DNA from: Sphingobacterium sp. LZ7M1
GTDB lineage: Bacteria; Bacteroidota; Bacteroidia; Sphingobacteriales; Sphingobacteriaceae
Assembly (NCBI RefSeq): GCF_024296865.1
Contig: NZ_CP101134.1
Span: 2,356,001 to 2,420,000 of the forward strand
Length of the DNA: 64,000 bases
Direction: 5' to 3'
In this document: piece after piece, positions 18,335 to 27,552 of the stretch
How positions within the stretch are numbered: position 1 is the first letter of the stretch
Layout of the letters: each line of letters starts with the position of its first letter
The notes under the pieces: generated by a model
The model's database searches: none
Told to the model about the DNA's origin: nothing
The model's input: the letters and a program-made list of their open reading frames with translations, nothing else
Made by a program: the position numbers and the translations under genes

Positions 18335-18346
18335 TAAAGCGGTTTA
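18335..18346. promoter_or_regulatory. Possible LacI-type operator before the GH130 gene
   Basis: TAAAGCGGTTTA has the form TAAAnCGnTTTA, a CG-centred palindrome 36 bases before the GH130 ATG. Its layout matches the CAAnCGnTTG site at 12628. Confidence 0.3.
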
Positions 18347-18382
18347 CTGATTTGATTTATTAACCTAATTAATCTGAAAAGC

Positions 18383-19546
18383 ATGTCCAATAGATTGTTT
18401 TCCATTGCTCTATTGTTTCTTTTTGTCAGCTGCATATCGACCAAACCAGATGCGGCGATAACCAAGGATATTGTCTGGACCTTAGGCGGATTTGAACGGC
18501 CCAATGCTGTCAATCCCATTATCCTTCCTGATTCCACTTCTATTTTTATGGATCCGATGAGTGACTCCTTGGTCCGTTGGGAGGAAAATGACACTTTTAA
18601 CCCTGGCGCTGTCGTGAAAGATGGTAAAGTATATGTTCTGTACCGTGCTGAGGATAAATTTGGTATTGGGATCGGTTTTAGGACTTCCAGATTGGGATTA
18701 GCGGAGAGTAATGATGGCATCCACTTTAAGAGACGCAAAGAACCTGTCTTATTTCCGAATAAGGACAGCCAACGCGAATATGAATGGCCAGGAGGTTTGG
18801 AAGATCCGCGATTGGCCGTTACAGAAGATGGCACTTATGTCGTGTTCTATACACAGTGGAACAGGAAAATGCCGCGCTTAGGAGTTGCAACTTCCAAAGA
18901 TTTGATCACTTGGCAAAAGCATGGACCAATATTCAAGAATGCCAAATACCAAAAGGTCTATCAGGAGCCTCATAAATCAGCCTCGATTGTGACCACCCTA
19001 AAGGATGACAGATTGGTCATAAGTAAAGTAAATGGCAAATATTTTATGTATTGGGGAGAGCATGGCGTATCTGGAGCAACTTCCACAGACCTGATCAATT
19101 GGGAACCAGTATTGGATGAAGAGGGACACCTAGCGAAATTTATTTCTCCTCGTGAAGGGTATTTTGATTCAGCCCTGACCGAATGCGGGCCTCCAGCTGT
19201 CCTAACCGATAAGGGTATTTTACTATTGTATAATGGTAAGAACCATGATAAAAAAGAATTAGCAGATCCAAGATTTAATATTGGCACTTACAGTGCAGGG
19301 CAGGTGTTATTTTCCAATACCGATCCTACGCATGTCATCCAACGTATGGATGTCCCTTTCCTGAGACCTATGGAAGAATTTGAGAAATCAGGTCAATATA
19401 AGGATGGGACAGTATTTATTCAAGGATTGACCTATTTTAAGAATAAATGGTATCTCTATTATGGCTGTGCGGATTCTAGAGTGGCAGTTGCCGTCTATGA
19501 TCCCACAAAATTAACTGATTTTGATCCAGTACCCGAAAGTAAATAA
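18383..19546 (+). CDS. GH130 family lipoprotein (mannoside-active)
   Basis: 387-aa five-bladed beta-propeller enzyme of family GH130, which contains mannoside phosphorylases and beta-1,2-mannosidases. A lipoprotein signal peptide ends at LFVSC (Cys ~13-15), placing it in the periplasm or at the outer membrane; a periplasmic enzyme is more likely a hydrolase than a phosphorylase. TFNPGAVVKDGKVYVLYRA and GGLEDPRLAV are family signatures, and TECGPPAV and KWYLYYGCAD follow near the C-terminus. The sugar porter starts 21 bases downstream, so the pair likely releases and imports one sugar, possibly mannose. Confidence 0.85.
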   Translation: MSNRLFSIALLFLFVSCISTKPDAAITKDIVWTLGGFERPNAVNPIILPDSTSIFMDPMSDSLVRWEENDTFNPGAVVKDGKVYVLYRAEDKFGIGIGFRTSRLGLAESNDGIHFKRRKEPVLFPNKDSQREYEWPGGLEDPRLAVTEDGTYVVFYTQWNRKMPRLGVATSKDLITWQKHGPIFKNAKYQKVYQEPHKSASIVTTLKDDRLVISKVNGKYFMYWGEHGVSGATSTDLINWEPVLDEEGHLAKFISPREGYFDSALTECGPPAVLTDKGILLLYNGKNHDKKELADPRFNIGTYSAGQVLFSNTDPTHVIQRMDVPFLRPMEEFEKSGQYKDGTVFIQGLTYFKNKWYLYYGCADSRVAVAVYDPTKLTDFDPVPESK

Positions 19547-19567
19547 CCACTGAAAACACCTAAACCT

Positions 19568-20857
19568 ATGAGTAAAATTTGGAAATATGTATTTATCGCC
19601 TCTTTAGGAGGATTCCTATTCGGTTTTGAGACTGCTGTCATTTCGGGAGCCGAAAAGATCATACAGGAATTGTGGCATCTTAATTCTTTTTGGCATGGAT
19701 TTACAGTTTCGATATCCTTGATCGGAACCATCTTTGGAGCCATCGCTGCTGCAAAACCTGCCCAAAAATACGGGAGGAAAAGAGTGCTACAGGTGGTTGC
19801 CGTAATGTACCTATTTTCGGCAATAGGCTGTGGACTATCTTTTAACTGGTATATGTTTTTATTCTTCAGGTTCTTGGGTGGATTATCTGTTGGGGTAAGT
19901 TCCGTAGTCGGTCCTCTGTATATATCAGAAATAGCACCTGCCAAACTAAGAGGAAGAATGACTGGTATGTTCCAGATTATGATTGTCAGCGGTATCTTTA
20001 TCGCTTTCCTGACGAATTATTTATTTGCAAATTTCGGAGACGATGCTTGGCGATACATGTTAGGAATCATGGCCATACCTTCATTAGCTTTTCTATTATT
20101 GCTCAATACCATTCCGTTTTCTCCACGTTGGCTAGCATTGAATAATAGAAAAGAAGAGGCCAAGAAAGTATTTGATGACTTAGGCCAAACCTATGAGGAA
20201 ACGCTCAATACAGAAAATGCAAGTTCAGAAAAAGTTCCATTGTTCCAGGCGAAATATAGGAAACCGATCATTTACGCGGTCCTATTGGCGGTTTTTAACC
20301 AATTCACTGGGATCAATGCCATTCTGTACTATGCGCCACGAATATTTGAAATGGCAGGGTTCAGTAGGGATCTGGCCTTTCTACAACCTATTTTCATAGG
20401 AGGTACCAACCTGTTGTTTACCCTGATCGGGATGAGCATTATCGATAAATATGGTCGAAAGAAACTCTTGTTAAGTGGGGCAGTGGGGATGTTTATATTT
20501 TTAGTATTGACCGCATTTGGCTTGAAAGGTGGAGCTTCGGAGTTTCTGTTATTCTATATCATAGGTTTTATTGCATCATTTGCACTATCTCAGGGAGCCG
20601 TTATTTGGGTCTTTATTTCTGAAATTTTCCCGAATGCCGTTCGAGCTCAAGGCACTTCCTTAGGAAGTACCACGCATTGGGTAATGGCTGCGTTAATTTC
20701 TTGGGTTTTCCCGATCGTGGTCGAAAATTTTGCCTCTGGTGGTTTCTATATCTTTTTGTTCTATGCCATCATGGTGGTAGTATCCTTCTTCTTTGTGATG
20801 CGAATGCCAGAGACCAAAGGAAAGTCTCTAGAACAGATTCAAGAAGAATTAAAATAA
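19568..20857 (+). CDS. Sugar porter, MFS superfamily
   Basis: 429-aa major facilitator of the sugar porter family (XylE/GLUT type), a sugar:proton symporter in the inner membrane. Twelve hydrophobic segments are visible. Signatures are GGFLFGFETAVISGA in TM1, KYGRKRVL in the loop 2-3, GVSSVVGPLYISEIAPAKLRG, a second DKYGRKK after TM8, and the C-terminal PETKGKSLEQI. It follows the GH130 lipoprotein by 21 bases in the same operon, so its cargo is probably the monosaccharide that enzyme liberates. Confidence 0.9.
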   Translation: MSKIWKYVFIASLGGFLFGFETAVISGAEKIIQELWHLNSFWHGFTVSISLIGTIFGAIAAAKPAQKYGRKRVLQVVAVMYLFSAIGCGLSFNWYMFLFFRFLGGLSVGVSSVVGPLYISEIAPAKLRGRMTGMFQIMIVSGIFIAFLTNYLFANFGDDAWRYMLGIMAIPSLAFLLLLNTIPFSPRWLALNNRKEEAKKVFDDLGQTYEETLNTENASSEKVPLFQAKYRKPIIYAVLLAVFNQFTGINAILYYAPRIFEMAGFSRDLAFLQPIFIGGTNLLFTLIGMSIIDKYGRKKLLLSGAVGMFIFLVLTAFGLKGGASEFLLFYIIGFIASFALSQGAVIWVFISEIFPNAVRAQGTSLGSTTHWVMAALISWVFPIVVENFASGGFYIFLFYAIMVVVSFFFVMRMPETKGKSLEQIQEELK

Positions 20858-20862
20858 ATATA

Positions 20863-20888
20863 ATGGGTTACAAGAAATTGTAGCCCAT
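20863..20888 (+). terminator. Hairpin after the sugar porter gene
   Basis: ATGGGTTACAA and TTGTAGCCCAT arms with one G-T pair, 5 bases after the stop. The T tract is weak. Confidence 0.55.
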
Positions 20889-20909
20889 TTAAGTTTGGAG
20901 CATATATTA

Positions 20910-21506
20910 TCAATAATCTCCAGTTTGCATATAATTTTTGCTAGCTTCAATATCATTGCGGATATGTTTTATTTTCCTGTTTTCATAATAATTTACATAC
21001 TCCTCACGGCTCTTGAATTTTGCATCAGGATTTTGCTCGTATGAAGAAATAGTTGCCAATATATCCTTGTTCAATGGATTGGCATTTTGGGAATCTTTCA
21101 AGTATGCTTTCATTTCTTCCCTGTCATGACCGAAGATTAATTCAACATCCAAATGGAATACATTTCCATAGGCAAATTTGGCTAGGAAAAGCTGGTAGAC
21201 ATCCTCATTGTCCATGTACTTGTACAATAAGTAGGCGATGACATCTAAGGCATAATATGGAATTTCGAGTTCCTGACCTTTGATCTCCTCATCCAAAATC
21301 CATTTAATAAGTGGTTTATCAGCAGCGGTATTGTCATTAAACAGTTCTAAGATCAACATGGCTCTATCCCAAGCATGAGGATCATAGGTCCATTTTTTGT
21401 CAGGGGTAGGCTGTGCATCCAACTTAAATCGATCCAGTTTGGATATATCTTGATTAACCCTAAATTCTTTTATTGTTGCCCTTAATTCTTGATTTTGTTC
21501 TTCCAT
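20910..21506 (-). CDS. Hypothetical protein, cytoplasmic
   Basis: 198-aa protein that I do not recognise. There is no signal peptide or membrane segment. It is acidic and mostly helical by composition, with an aromatic-rich centre (IPYYALDVIAYLLYKYMDNEDVY). The C-terminus carries a conserved-looking YENRKIKHIRNDIEASKNYM-like helix. It is transcribed alone between the sugar porter (convergent) and the antiporter (same strand, 98 bases upstream). Length and codon use look like a real gene. Confidence 0.6.
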   Translation of the reverse strand: MEEQNQELRATIKEFRVNQDISKLDRFKLDAQPTPDKKWTYDPHAWDRAMLILELFNDNTAADKPLIKWILDEEIKGQELEIPYYALDVIAYLLYKYMDNEDVYQLFLAKFAYGNVFHLDVELIFGHDREEMKAYLKDSQNANPLNKDILATISSYEQNPDAKFKSREEYVNYYENRKIKHIRNDIEASKNYMQTGDY

Positions 21507-21604
21507 TTGGAGATAGCGTGATTTCTTTCAAATTATAAAAAATTGATTAAAGAATAAAATCTACTGATTATCTTCAGCAAGAATATTAATTTAAATATGC
21601 GTTA

Positions 21605-23875
21605 TTACTTCTTTATTACCATTACGGAAGTCATTTCAGATTGCCATATCTTATTGCTTTCGATCAATTCGCGCCAGCTTTCGGCACTGATCAATAATAG
21701 ATCATGATCCTTGAATAATTGCGCATCTATATCCATTGCTTCGAATTTGCTAATATGGTTAGGTGCCTTCAAAGCAATGGCGCGAACCATTTCTGATGCC
21801 TTTTTATCCTCTTGAAGGATATGATGCACATCGATCAGAGTTACCTGTGATTGGGAATTATGAATGAATTTTTGGATATAGGGCAATAGCTCCAAATCCT
21901 CCTTTGTATAGATAGGAAGCAATATCTTGTCCAGTTTCTTCAAACCCTTATCCATGAAAATCCCAACAGGTACCTTCGTTTTGTGCATGATCTGAATGGT
22001 ACTATCAGAAAATGAGGAGGTATTAAACGGACTTTCCTTCTCCTTAGCCCTATAGATCAAGGTTTCAGGATTAATGATCCGTGTCGTTACCCCCAAGATT
22101 TTGCCTAGGAAAGTACCATCGTATATGGACTGTCCAATACCAATCAAAAGAAGGTCATAATCGCCATCATTGGCAATTTCTGCGACGTCAGCTTCTAGGT
22201 TACTGGAAGCCTTGAACAAGGTGCTGATTTTTTGCTCCAAGAACTTGGACTCCTTGACTATGGGTTCAAAGGTTTCGAACTCATATAAATCTGAGTTTAA
22301 ATATGTGAGGTCACTCGTTGGGGTCAGGTGCATTGCGGTAATGGATGAACTTTGGTTCAATTGCTTGACCATTCCATTTGCCAATCTTAAAAGGGATGGA
22401 CTTGTTTCGGGATTGCCAAAAGAAATCAAGATATTATACTTGCCTTTTCGGCTGATTTCTTCTGGAACGACATCCTCCGTAGATTTTAAAATCTTATTGA
22501 ATAGATCGATTGCTGGTCCGGTCATAAAGGTGGTGACCAGAGCCATAATAACCATCATGGCGAATATTTCAGCATTCAATACCCCTAGATCAAATCCAAT
22601 ATTCAGTACGATCAATTCCATCAAGCCACGGGTGTTCATCAATGCACCTATGGTCAGACTATCTTTCCAATTTTGCCCCATAAACTTGGCAGCTAGGGAA
22701 CTCCCTACAAATTTACCGACAACAGCGACCAGAATAATCCAACCGGTAACTTTCCATAAATATGGTTCGTTTAACAAGCCGATTTCTGTCCTTAAACCTG
22801 TAAAAACAAAGAATAAAGGCAAGAGCAGGACCAAGGCTACATCTTCTACCTTTTCAATGAAGATATTCCTGAACCTAGAATTTTCGGGCATGATGGCACC
22901 TGCCATAAATGCGCCGAACAAAGCATGGATTCCAATAACCTCGGTAAGGTAAGAGGAGACCAAGAGGGTCAAGAAGAAAATGGCAACAATGGATTTATTA
23001 AGGTTTTCTCGCGTAGAGTGGAGCTCGCCAATGCGTTTAAGGAATGGACGCACCACTTTGATCATCAATAAAACGTAAGCAACCGCCAAAGCGATCACAT
23101 ATAGGGAACTGACAAATGAACCTGCCTTTACTATGGCAATTACAGCTGCCAAGAGACACCATGCAGTGATATCATCGGCAGCAGCACAGGTGATGGCAAT
23201 GGTGCCGACCTTGGTTTTCTGCATGTGGCGTTCCTGAACAATCCTAGCTAGGACTGGGAATGCAGTAATACTCATGGAGATCCCGATAAATAAAGCGAAA
23301 GATGAGAATGCGATTCCCTCTGGAGCAAAACTTTGGTAGATGAAATAAGCCAAGCCGACACCCAATGCAAAGGGTAAAATAATACTAGCATGACTGATAA
23401 CAATGGCATCATGAGCTTTCTTCTGCAAGACTTTTAGGTCCAGCTCCATTCCTATGACAAACATAAACAGGATCAATCCGATCTGGCTCAAGAACTGCAG
23501 GTTGCCAAAAGAGGCTTCTGGAAATAGGGCAGCAGAGAAATCGGGGAAATACATGCCCAAAAAGGATGGCCCCAAGACTATACCGGCAATGATTTCTCCG
23601 ATTACAGAAGGCTGACCTATTTTTTTAAAGAGCCAACCAAATAATCTAGCAACCAATATGATTACGATGATCTGTACCAATAAAATTGCCAATGGATGCT
23701 GTAAATTATGCAACATGGAACTTAGGAACTCTTCCCAATTGGAAAGGTTGGATCCCATGTTTTCAACATGACGACCTTCTTCCATAAAAGCACCATGGTT
23801 GATGATCCAATAAATCAATAATGAAAATCCACCAATGATAACAATATAAAAGAAGCTGCTTTTTAAGTTCTTCAT
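21605..23875 (-). CDS. CPA2 family cation:proton antiporter with C-terminal USP-like domain
   Basis: 756-aa inner-membrane antiporter exchanging Na+ or K+ for protons. After one N-terminal hydrophobic segment (residues ~10-27) come about twelve more (~55-455) with the CPA2 patterns VIGEIIAGIVLGPS and CAAADDITAWCLLA, which carries the paired Asp of ion-translocating transporters. MNTRGLMELIVLNIGFDLGVL lies near the end of the membrane part. The last ~290 residues are soluble and resemble tandem universal-stress-protein folds (DYDLLLIGIGQS), likely a nucleotide-sensing regulatory tail. Transcribed alone. Confidence 0.88.
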   Translation of the reverse strand: MKNLKSSFFYIVIIGGFSLLIYWIINHGAFMEEGRHVENMGSNLSNWEEFLSSMLHNLQHPLAILLVQIIVIILVARLFGWLFKKIGQPSVIGEIIAGIVLGPSFLGMYFPDFSAALFPEASFGNLQFLSQIGLILFMFVIGMELDLKVLQKKAHDAIVISHASIILPFALGVGLAYFIYQSFAPEGIAFSSFALFIGISMSITAFPVLARIVQERHMQKTKVGTIAITCAAADDITAWCLLAAVIAIVKAGSFVSSLYVIALAVAYVLLMIKVVRPFLKRIGELHSTRENLNKSIVAIFFLTLLVSSYLTEVIGIHALFGAFMAGAIMPENSRFRNIFIEKVEDVALVLLLPLFFVFTGLRTEIGLLNEPYLWKVTGWIILVAVVGKFVGSSLAAKFMGQNWKDSLTIGALMNTRGLMELIVLNIGFDLGVLNAEIFAMMVIMALVTTFMTGPAIDLFNKILKSTEDVVPEEISRKGKYNILISFGNPETSPSLLRLANGMVKQLNQSSSITAMHLTPTSDLTYLNSDLYEFETFEPIVKESKFLEQKISTLFKASSNLEADVAEIANDGDYDLLLIGIGQSIYDGTFLGKILGVTTRIINPETLIYRAKEKESPFNTSSFSDSTIQIMHKTKVPVGIFMDKGLKKLDKILLPIYTKEDLELLPYIQKFIHNSQSQVTLIDVHHILQEDKKASEMVRAIALKAPNHISKFEAMDIDAQLFKDHDLLLISAESWRELIESNKIWQSEMTSVMVIKK

Positions 23876-23963
23876 ACAATAATTCCTTCTTCAATTTTTG
23901 TTTTGGCGTCAGTTTCTGCGCAGTCTGACGGGATGAAAATAGAAATTAATAAACTTAAAAACC

Positions 23964-23986
23964 CTGCTTATTGGGCCATTAAGCAG
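23964..23986 (-). terminator. Terminator of the LytS/LytTR pair
   Basis: CTGCTTA and TAAGCAG arms separated by 9 bases, followed on the minus strand by a T-rich run, 37 bases after the regulator stop. Confidence 0.6.
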
Positions 23987-24022
23987 AAATATGTAATGAA
24001 AGGGGGCTTTTATGTAGCGAAA

Positions 24023-24745
24023 CTATAAACTGACCTTTTGGATGAAAGCGGTTTTATAGATTTCACTCAGATTAAAGGTTAGGGGAGCATCGCTTCCAAT
24101 ACTAAAATTGGTCTTGATTTCATCATGCGAGAAGGAACTGATGATATTCATGGAAATGATTTCCTTTTTATTGATCCTACAAAACTGCATTTCAGGGAGA
24201 ATCTCCAATAATTTATCGAAGGAGATGTTTTTCAGGGTTACCTCTTTCTGATCCACAAGCCGAACGATTTTATCGCGGCTATCAAGGGATGAAGTTTGAA
24301 TATAAGCAATCTGGTCAAAATAGAGCAGGTATTTGCCTTGATCAGTATTTAATTGGACGAAGTTTTTTTCTTCAATCGGTTTTCTACCACGAATGCTCAA
24401 TAGTTTTTGGATAGCTTGCTTTAATCGCTCAATTTTGAGCGGCTTTCGGATATAATCGACGGCTTGGAGGTCAAATGCATCAGCAGCATATTCAGCATAG
24501 GCCGTGATAAAGATTATAGGCTTTCCTCGTAATTGTTCAGCTAGTTCGAGACCGTTTAAGCCAGGCATATCGATATCTGAAATCAATAGGTCAAAATCCA
24601 ATGTAGGAAATTCTGCCAATAAATCTTGAGGGGAATTAAAGGATTTGACGACTTCCAGGTCAGGAATCTGCTGGCACAGTAATTTCAAATATTGTAGGCT
24701 TGGCAGCTCATCATCGAGCAGCAAGCACCTTAGCTTTGTAATCAA
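24023..24745 (-). CDS. LytTR family response regulator
   Basis: 240-aa regulator with an N-terminal receiver domain (residues ~5-120) and a C-terminal LytTR DNA-binding domain (~140-238). The receiver has the acidic pair LLLDDE, the phospho-acceptor Asp in LLISDIDMPG, Thr in FITAYAE, and Lys in YIRKPLK. It overlaps the end of the histidine kinase gene by 35 bases, so the two are a coupled two-component system. Its targets cannot be inferred; the antiporter gene downstream on the same strand is one possibility. Confidence 0.92.
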   Translation of the reverse strand: MITKLRCLLLDDELPSLQYLKLLCQQIPDLEVVKSFNSPQDLLAEFPTLDFDLLISDIDMPGLNGLELAEQLRGKPIIFITAYAEYAADAFDLQAVDYIRKPLKIERLKQAIQKLLSIRGRKPIEEKNFVQLNTDQGKYLLYFDQIAYIQTSSLDSRDKIVRLVDQKEVTLKNISFDKLLEILPEMQFCRINKKEIISMNIISSFSHDEIKTNFSIGSDAPLTFNLSEIYKTAFIQKVSL

Positions 24746-25472
24746 GTAGATTTATTTTTAAATGGGCAATGTAGACATCGCCCTCAATGAACTTATCGAG
24801 TTTGTAATTGTCCTTGTAGACGATATTCAAGCGTTGTTCCAGCATTTTGGAACCATAACCATCCTTGTCCTTCTGAATAGGCTCTTTCTTGGATATTTTA
24901 TTGGCAACGGTCAAGGAGAATACATTATCCTTGAATTCAAAAGTAACCGAGATAAAGGCATTTGGGCTTTGGATATCGGCATGCTTGAAGGCATTCTCAA
25001 TCAAATCTGTGCTCAACATAGGAACCATCAGTTTTTGGTTCAATAGAGGTTCATTCTCTCGAACCTTTTGTTTCACCTTTAAATCGAATAAGGGACTCAA
25101 TTTTATCTTATTGATTTCAATCAAGCTCATTGCAAAGGATATCTCCTGCTGAGGTGTGACAAACTTTTTGCTGCTTTCATATAAGATATAATCCAGCACA
25201 TTGGAAAGCGAATCTAAGGAGTGGAAAGTCTGATAGGCATGGGACTGGATGGAGTTCAATACATTCTTAAACAGGTGCGGATTAAGCTTGTAATCGATAT
25301 CTTTCAATTGGTGGCTATGTAATTCTCCTTCGATCTTATTAAGCTTATTTGCAAGAGAATTGACCTGTTTTTGGCTCCTGTACAAATAGATCAATAAAAG
25401 GATAATGACGAGCAAGAGCGCCACCAACAAGATGGTTGTAAAGGTATTGAATTGTATTTGTACCAGTAACAT
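24711..25472 (-). CDS. LytS-type sensor histidine kinase
   Basis: 253-aa kinase of the His_kinase family that pairs with LytTR regulators. A single N-terminal membrane helix (residues ~12-31) is followed by a short coiled coil and the phospho-acceptor region DYKLNPHLFKNVLNSIQ (His ~81). The N-box is LIENAFKHA (~160) and the G region GYGSKMLEQRL (~222). There is no extracellular sensor domain, so any signal must come through the membrane segment or a partner. Overlaps the regulator gene by 35 bases. Confidence 0.9.
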   Translation of the reverse strand: MLLVQIQFNTFTTILLVALLLVIILLLIYLYRSQKQVNSLANKLNKIEGELHSHQLKDIDYKLNPHLFKNVLNSIQSHAYQTFHSLDSLSNVLDYILYESSKKFVTPQQEISFAMSLIEINKIKLSPLFDLKVKQKVRENEPLLNQKLMVPMLSTDLIENAFKHADIQSPNAFISVTFEFKDNVFSLTVANKISKKEPIQKDKDGYGSKMLEQRLNIVYKDNYKLDKFIEGDVYIAHLKINLLDYKAKVLAAR

Positions 25473-25555
25473 ATGGGTTTAAATATACTGGATTTAGAAT
25501 GGTATCCAAAAAATTCAATAGAATGCGCAGGAATGATTTAAGCTTTCAGTTCCAA

Positions 25556-25894
25556 TTATACCTCTTCTACGATAGATTTTCCCTTTGAAAAATCACCGGA
25601 GGTCCATTCCCAGCTTTCGTGTAGCCTGACTTTGCCATTGCTTAAGATTTCGGGGATTGATTCGCATTTTCCACACATCAATTCGTCAGCAACATTTACC
25701 TGATGGTAGGTCATGTCTATAGTTCCGTATTCGCTCACAAGACCCAATAAATGGCCATATTTAATATTGCCACCTTGGTATTCTGCAAAAACTACATTAC
25801 CGATTTGTTTGTAATGAAATATTGTTTCAGAAGAAGTTTCGCCGTTTTGAGAATTGCTGACGGTGTGGAAAGTTTTGTTATGATAGTTTACCAT
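25556..25894 (-). CDS. Small conserved protein of the 'n-acetylglutamate synthase'-labelled group
   Basis: 112-aa protein starting MVNYHNKTF at 25894 (ATG 25900 adds two residues). The pattern NGETSSETIFHYKQ, then GTIDMTYHQVN, then RLHESWEWTSGD is familiar from a widespread Bacteroidota and Firmicutes family that databases often label n-acetylglutamate synthase. Nothing in the sequence, such as a GNAT fold motif, supports that activity. The sequence looks like a small all-beta domain. Transcribed alone. Confidence 0.65.
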   Translation of the reverse strand: MVNYHNKTFHTVSNSQNGETSSETIFHYKQIGNVVFAEYQGGNIKYGHLLGLVSEYGTIDMTYHQVNVADELMCGKCESIPEILSNGKVRLHESWEWTSGDFSKGKSIVEEV

Positions 25895-26062
25895 TAACAT
25901 AATAGAAATAATTTTTTAATAAATTTATTTCATTAATCTTTAAAATCATAGTTCTTCCAAAGAAAAATTTCGGAATATATTATTCGGAAGGTCAAATCCA
26001 CTAACCCTATATTGGCATTAATCTTGATGATTGGAGGGCTGATCAAGATAATTTAAGAAAAT

Positions 26063-26419
26063 ATGAGAAAGTTGGTTTTTGGTTTGATAATGGTTTCAAT
26101 TGGATTTACGTCTTGTGTAAAGGATGATTTTAATGTTGATGAGGAAATCGCCATTATTGGAACGGAATGGAAGGGAAAAGGTAAATTGGATGCAGATTCA
26201 GATTCTGTTGATCTGGAACTAAGCTTTTTAAAAGATGGTATGCTCAAGGCAATATATGATACAACCAAGTGGGAGGGAACCTATAATTTCAATTTGGAAT
26301 CGAATGAAGGTATTATCATTGACACTGCAGACAGGCAAATACCATTTAACATTAAGGTCGATACACTAAGGTTTTTTAGTTTGGAGGGAGATACCATCCG
26401 GTTACAAAAGGTTAAATGA
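26063..26419 (+). CDS. Small hypothetical lipoprotein
   Basis: 118-aa protein with a lipoprotein signal peptide: a basic start, hydrophobic core and lipobox FTSC (Cys ~18). The mature part is acidic after the Cys (VKDDFNVDEE), a pattern consistent with export to the cell surface in Bacteroidota. The rest looks like a small beta-barrel or lipocalin-like fold (WKGKGKLDAD, WEGTYNFNLE). I do not recognise the family. It stands alone, convergent with the alpha/beta hydrolase gene. Confidence 0.6.
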   Translation: MRKLVFGLIMVSIGFTSCVKDDFNVDEEIAIIGTEWKGKGKLDADSDSVDLELSFLKDGMLKAIYDTTKWEGTYNFNLESNEGIIIDTADRQIPFNIKVDTLRFFSLEGDTIRLQKVK

Positions 26420-26468
26420 TATCTACATATACACAAATCTGAGTTAAAGATTAATTCAGCTTTTGTAT

Positions 26469-27242
26469 TTAATTCAGGAACCTTTCAATCAAAGGAACTG
26501 GAAGGTCCTCTTCCTTGAAATCTGGGCCGATCGTCGTAATCTCTCCAAAGTATGCGCCATGGCCCCTAGGGAGGATAACCAGTTGACTATTTGGAATCAA
26601 CTTGTTTAATTCTATTCCATGTTCCGTCAGTATTACATCCTGTTCAGCTAAGATAATCAAAGCTGGAGCAACGATGGATTGAAGGTCATGATCAGAGATA
26701 TCCTTGAAATTAACCATTCTTGCCGCATCCCTGTCATGCATGTTTTTTAATCCTTCTTCGGAGGGATTTACTTTTAGAAATGCCTCTTTTAGTTGCGAAG
26801 GCATATTCTCTAAGCTGGCATTCTTCATAAATTCCCAAAAGCCATCTGCTACGCCATTACGTTTTGCTAAAGGTGACCCTAAAACAAGTTTGTTCACTAT
26901 TTCCGGATGATGTATGGCTAATTGAAGAGCTGTTGTGGCTCCATTACTAAACCCCAGAATATCTGTTTTTTTGATTTTTAGGTGGTCCATTAGCTGGGCG
27001 ATATCATCGGCGTCTTGGTTAAAAGATGAAGGCGAGTTTCTGTCGGAGGTTCTACCATGGGCTTGGGATTCTACGGCTATGATGTGATGGGTTTTTGCTA
27101 AAAGTGGGATGATTCTTTCAAAACTGCTTTGGATGGTAGATCCGCCACCATGTAGCATGATTAATGGGGAGCCCTTGCCATATATTTCGTAGTAGATTTG
27201 GATTCCGTTGATGGGGGTGGTATTGGAAATTGTGGGTTGCAT
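26469..27242 (-). CDS. Alpha/beta hydrolase
   Basis: 257-aa alpha/beta-fold hydrolase. The oxyanion motif LHGGGST (~32), nucleophile elbow GFSNGA (~98), acid in LAEQDVI (~202) and His in PRGHGAYFG (~230) give a complete Ser-Asp-His triad. There is no signal peptide, so it is cytoplasmic. The esterase, lipase or lactonase substrate cannot be told. It is transcribed alone, upstream of the repeat-rich region. Confidence 0.85.
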   Translation of the reverse strand: MQPTISNTTPINGIQIYYEIYGKGSPLIMLHGGGSTIQSSFERIIPLLAKTHHIIAVESQAHGRTSDRNSPSSFNQDADDIAQLMDHLKIKKTDILGFSNGATTALQLAIHHPEIVNKLVLGSPLAKRNGVADGFWEFMKNASLENMPSQLKEAFLKVNPSEEGLKNMHDRDAARMVNFKDISDHDLQSIVAPALIILAEQDVILTEHGIELNKLIPNSQLVILPRGHGAYFGEITTIGPDFKEEDLPVPLIERFLN

Positions 27243-27359
27243 GGTGAAGTGGGTTTGTGATAAGATAAATTTAAGAAATGGGAGGGAAAGGTGGGTGGTT
27301 TTTTTTATTTAATGAAATATTACGAACATCATTATAAAACTATTAGTATACTTCTGATT

Positions 27360-27525
27360 CTGAACGACAAGTGAGGAATCTGTATGGTTTTACTCCCAAA
27401 GACTTTGTCATCCTTAACCGAAGGTTAAGGAACTGTACGCTAGTAAAAACCATAATTTTTTTGATTTTGAAGTTTTACAGGATGAGATACTTCGGAACAA
27501 CCTCAGTATTTTATCAATTTTTTGA
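27360..27525. repeat. Dispersed intergenic repeat, CTGAACGA-AATCTGTA type, copy 2; left part of the 27243-27552 gap
   Basis: Contains CTGAACGACAAGTGAGGAAT, CTGTATGG, TTGTCATCC, AAGGAACTGTA and GAGATACTTCGGAACAACCT, in the same order as the copy at 8468-8608. Non-coding. With the tandem array to its right it fills the gap between the hydrolase gene and tRNA-Ser. Confidence 0.55.
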
Positions 27526-27552
27526 AACTTCACAAACACCATCTTTCACTCA

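Noticed and set aside
22170..22952. 260-codon plus-strand open frame inside the antiporter gene
   Set aside because: It is an antisense shadow of the well-supported minus-strand antiporter.
25556..25894. Functional n-acetylglutamate synthase
   Set aside because: The label is common for this family, but no acetyltransferase motif is visible and no arginine genes are near.
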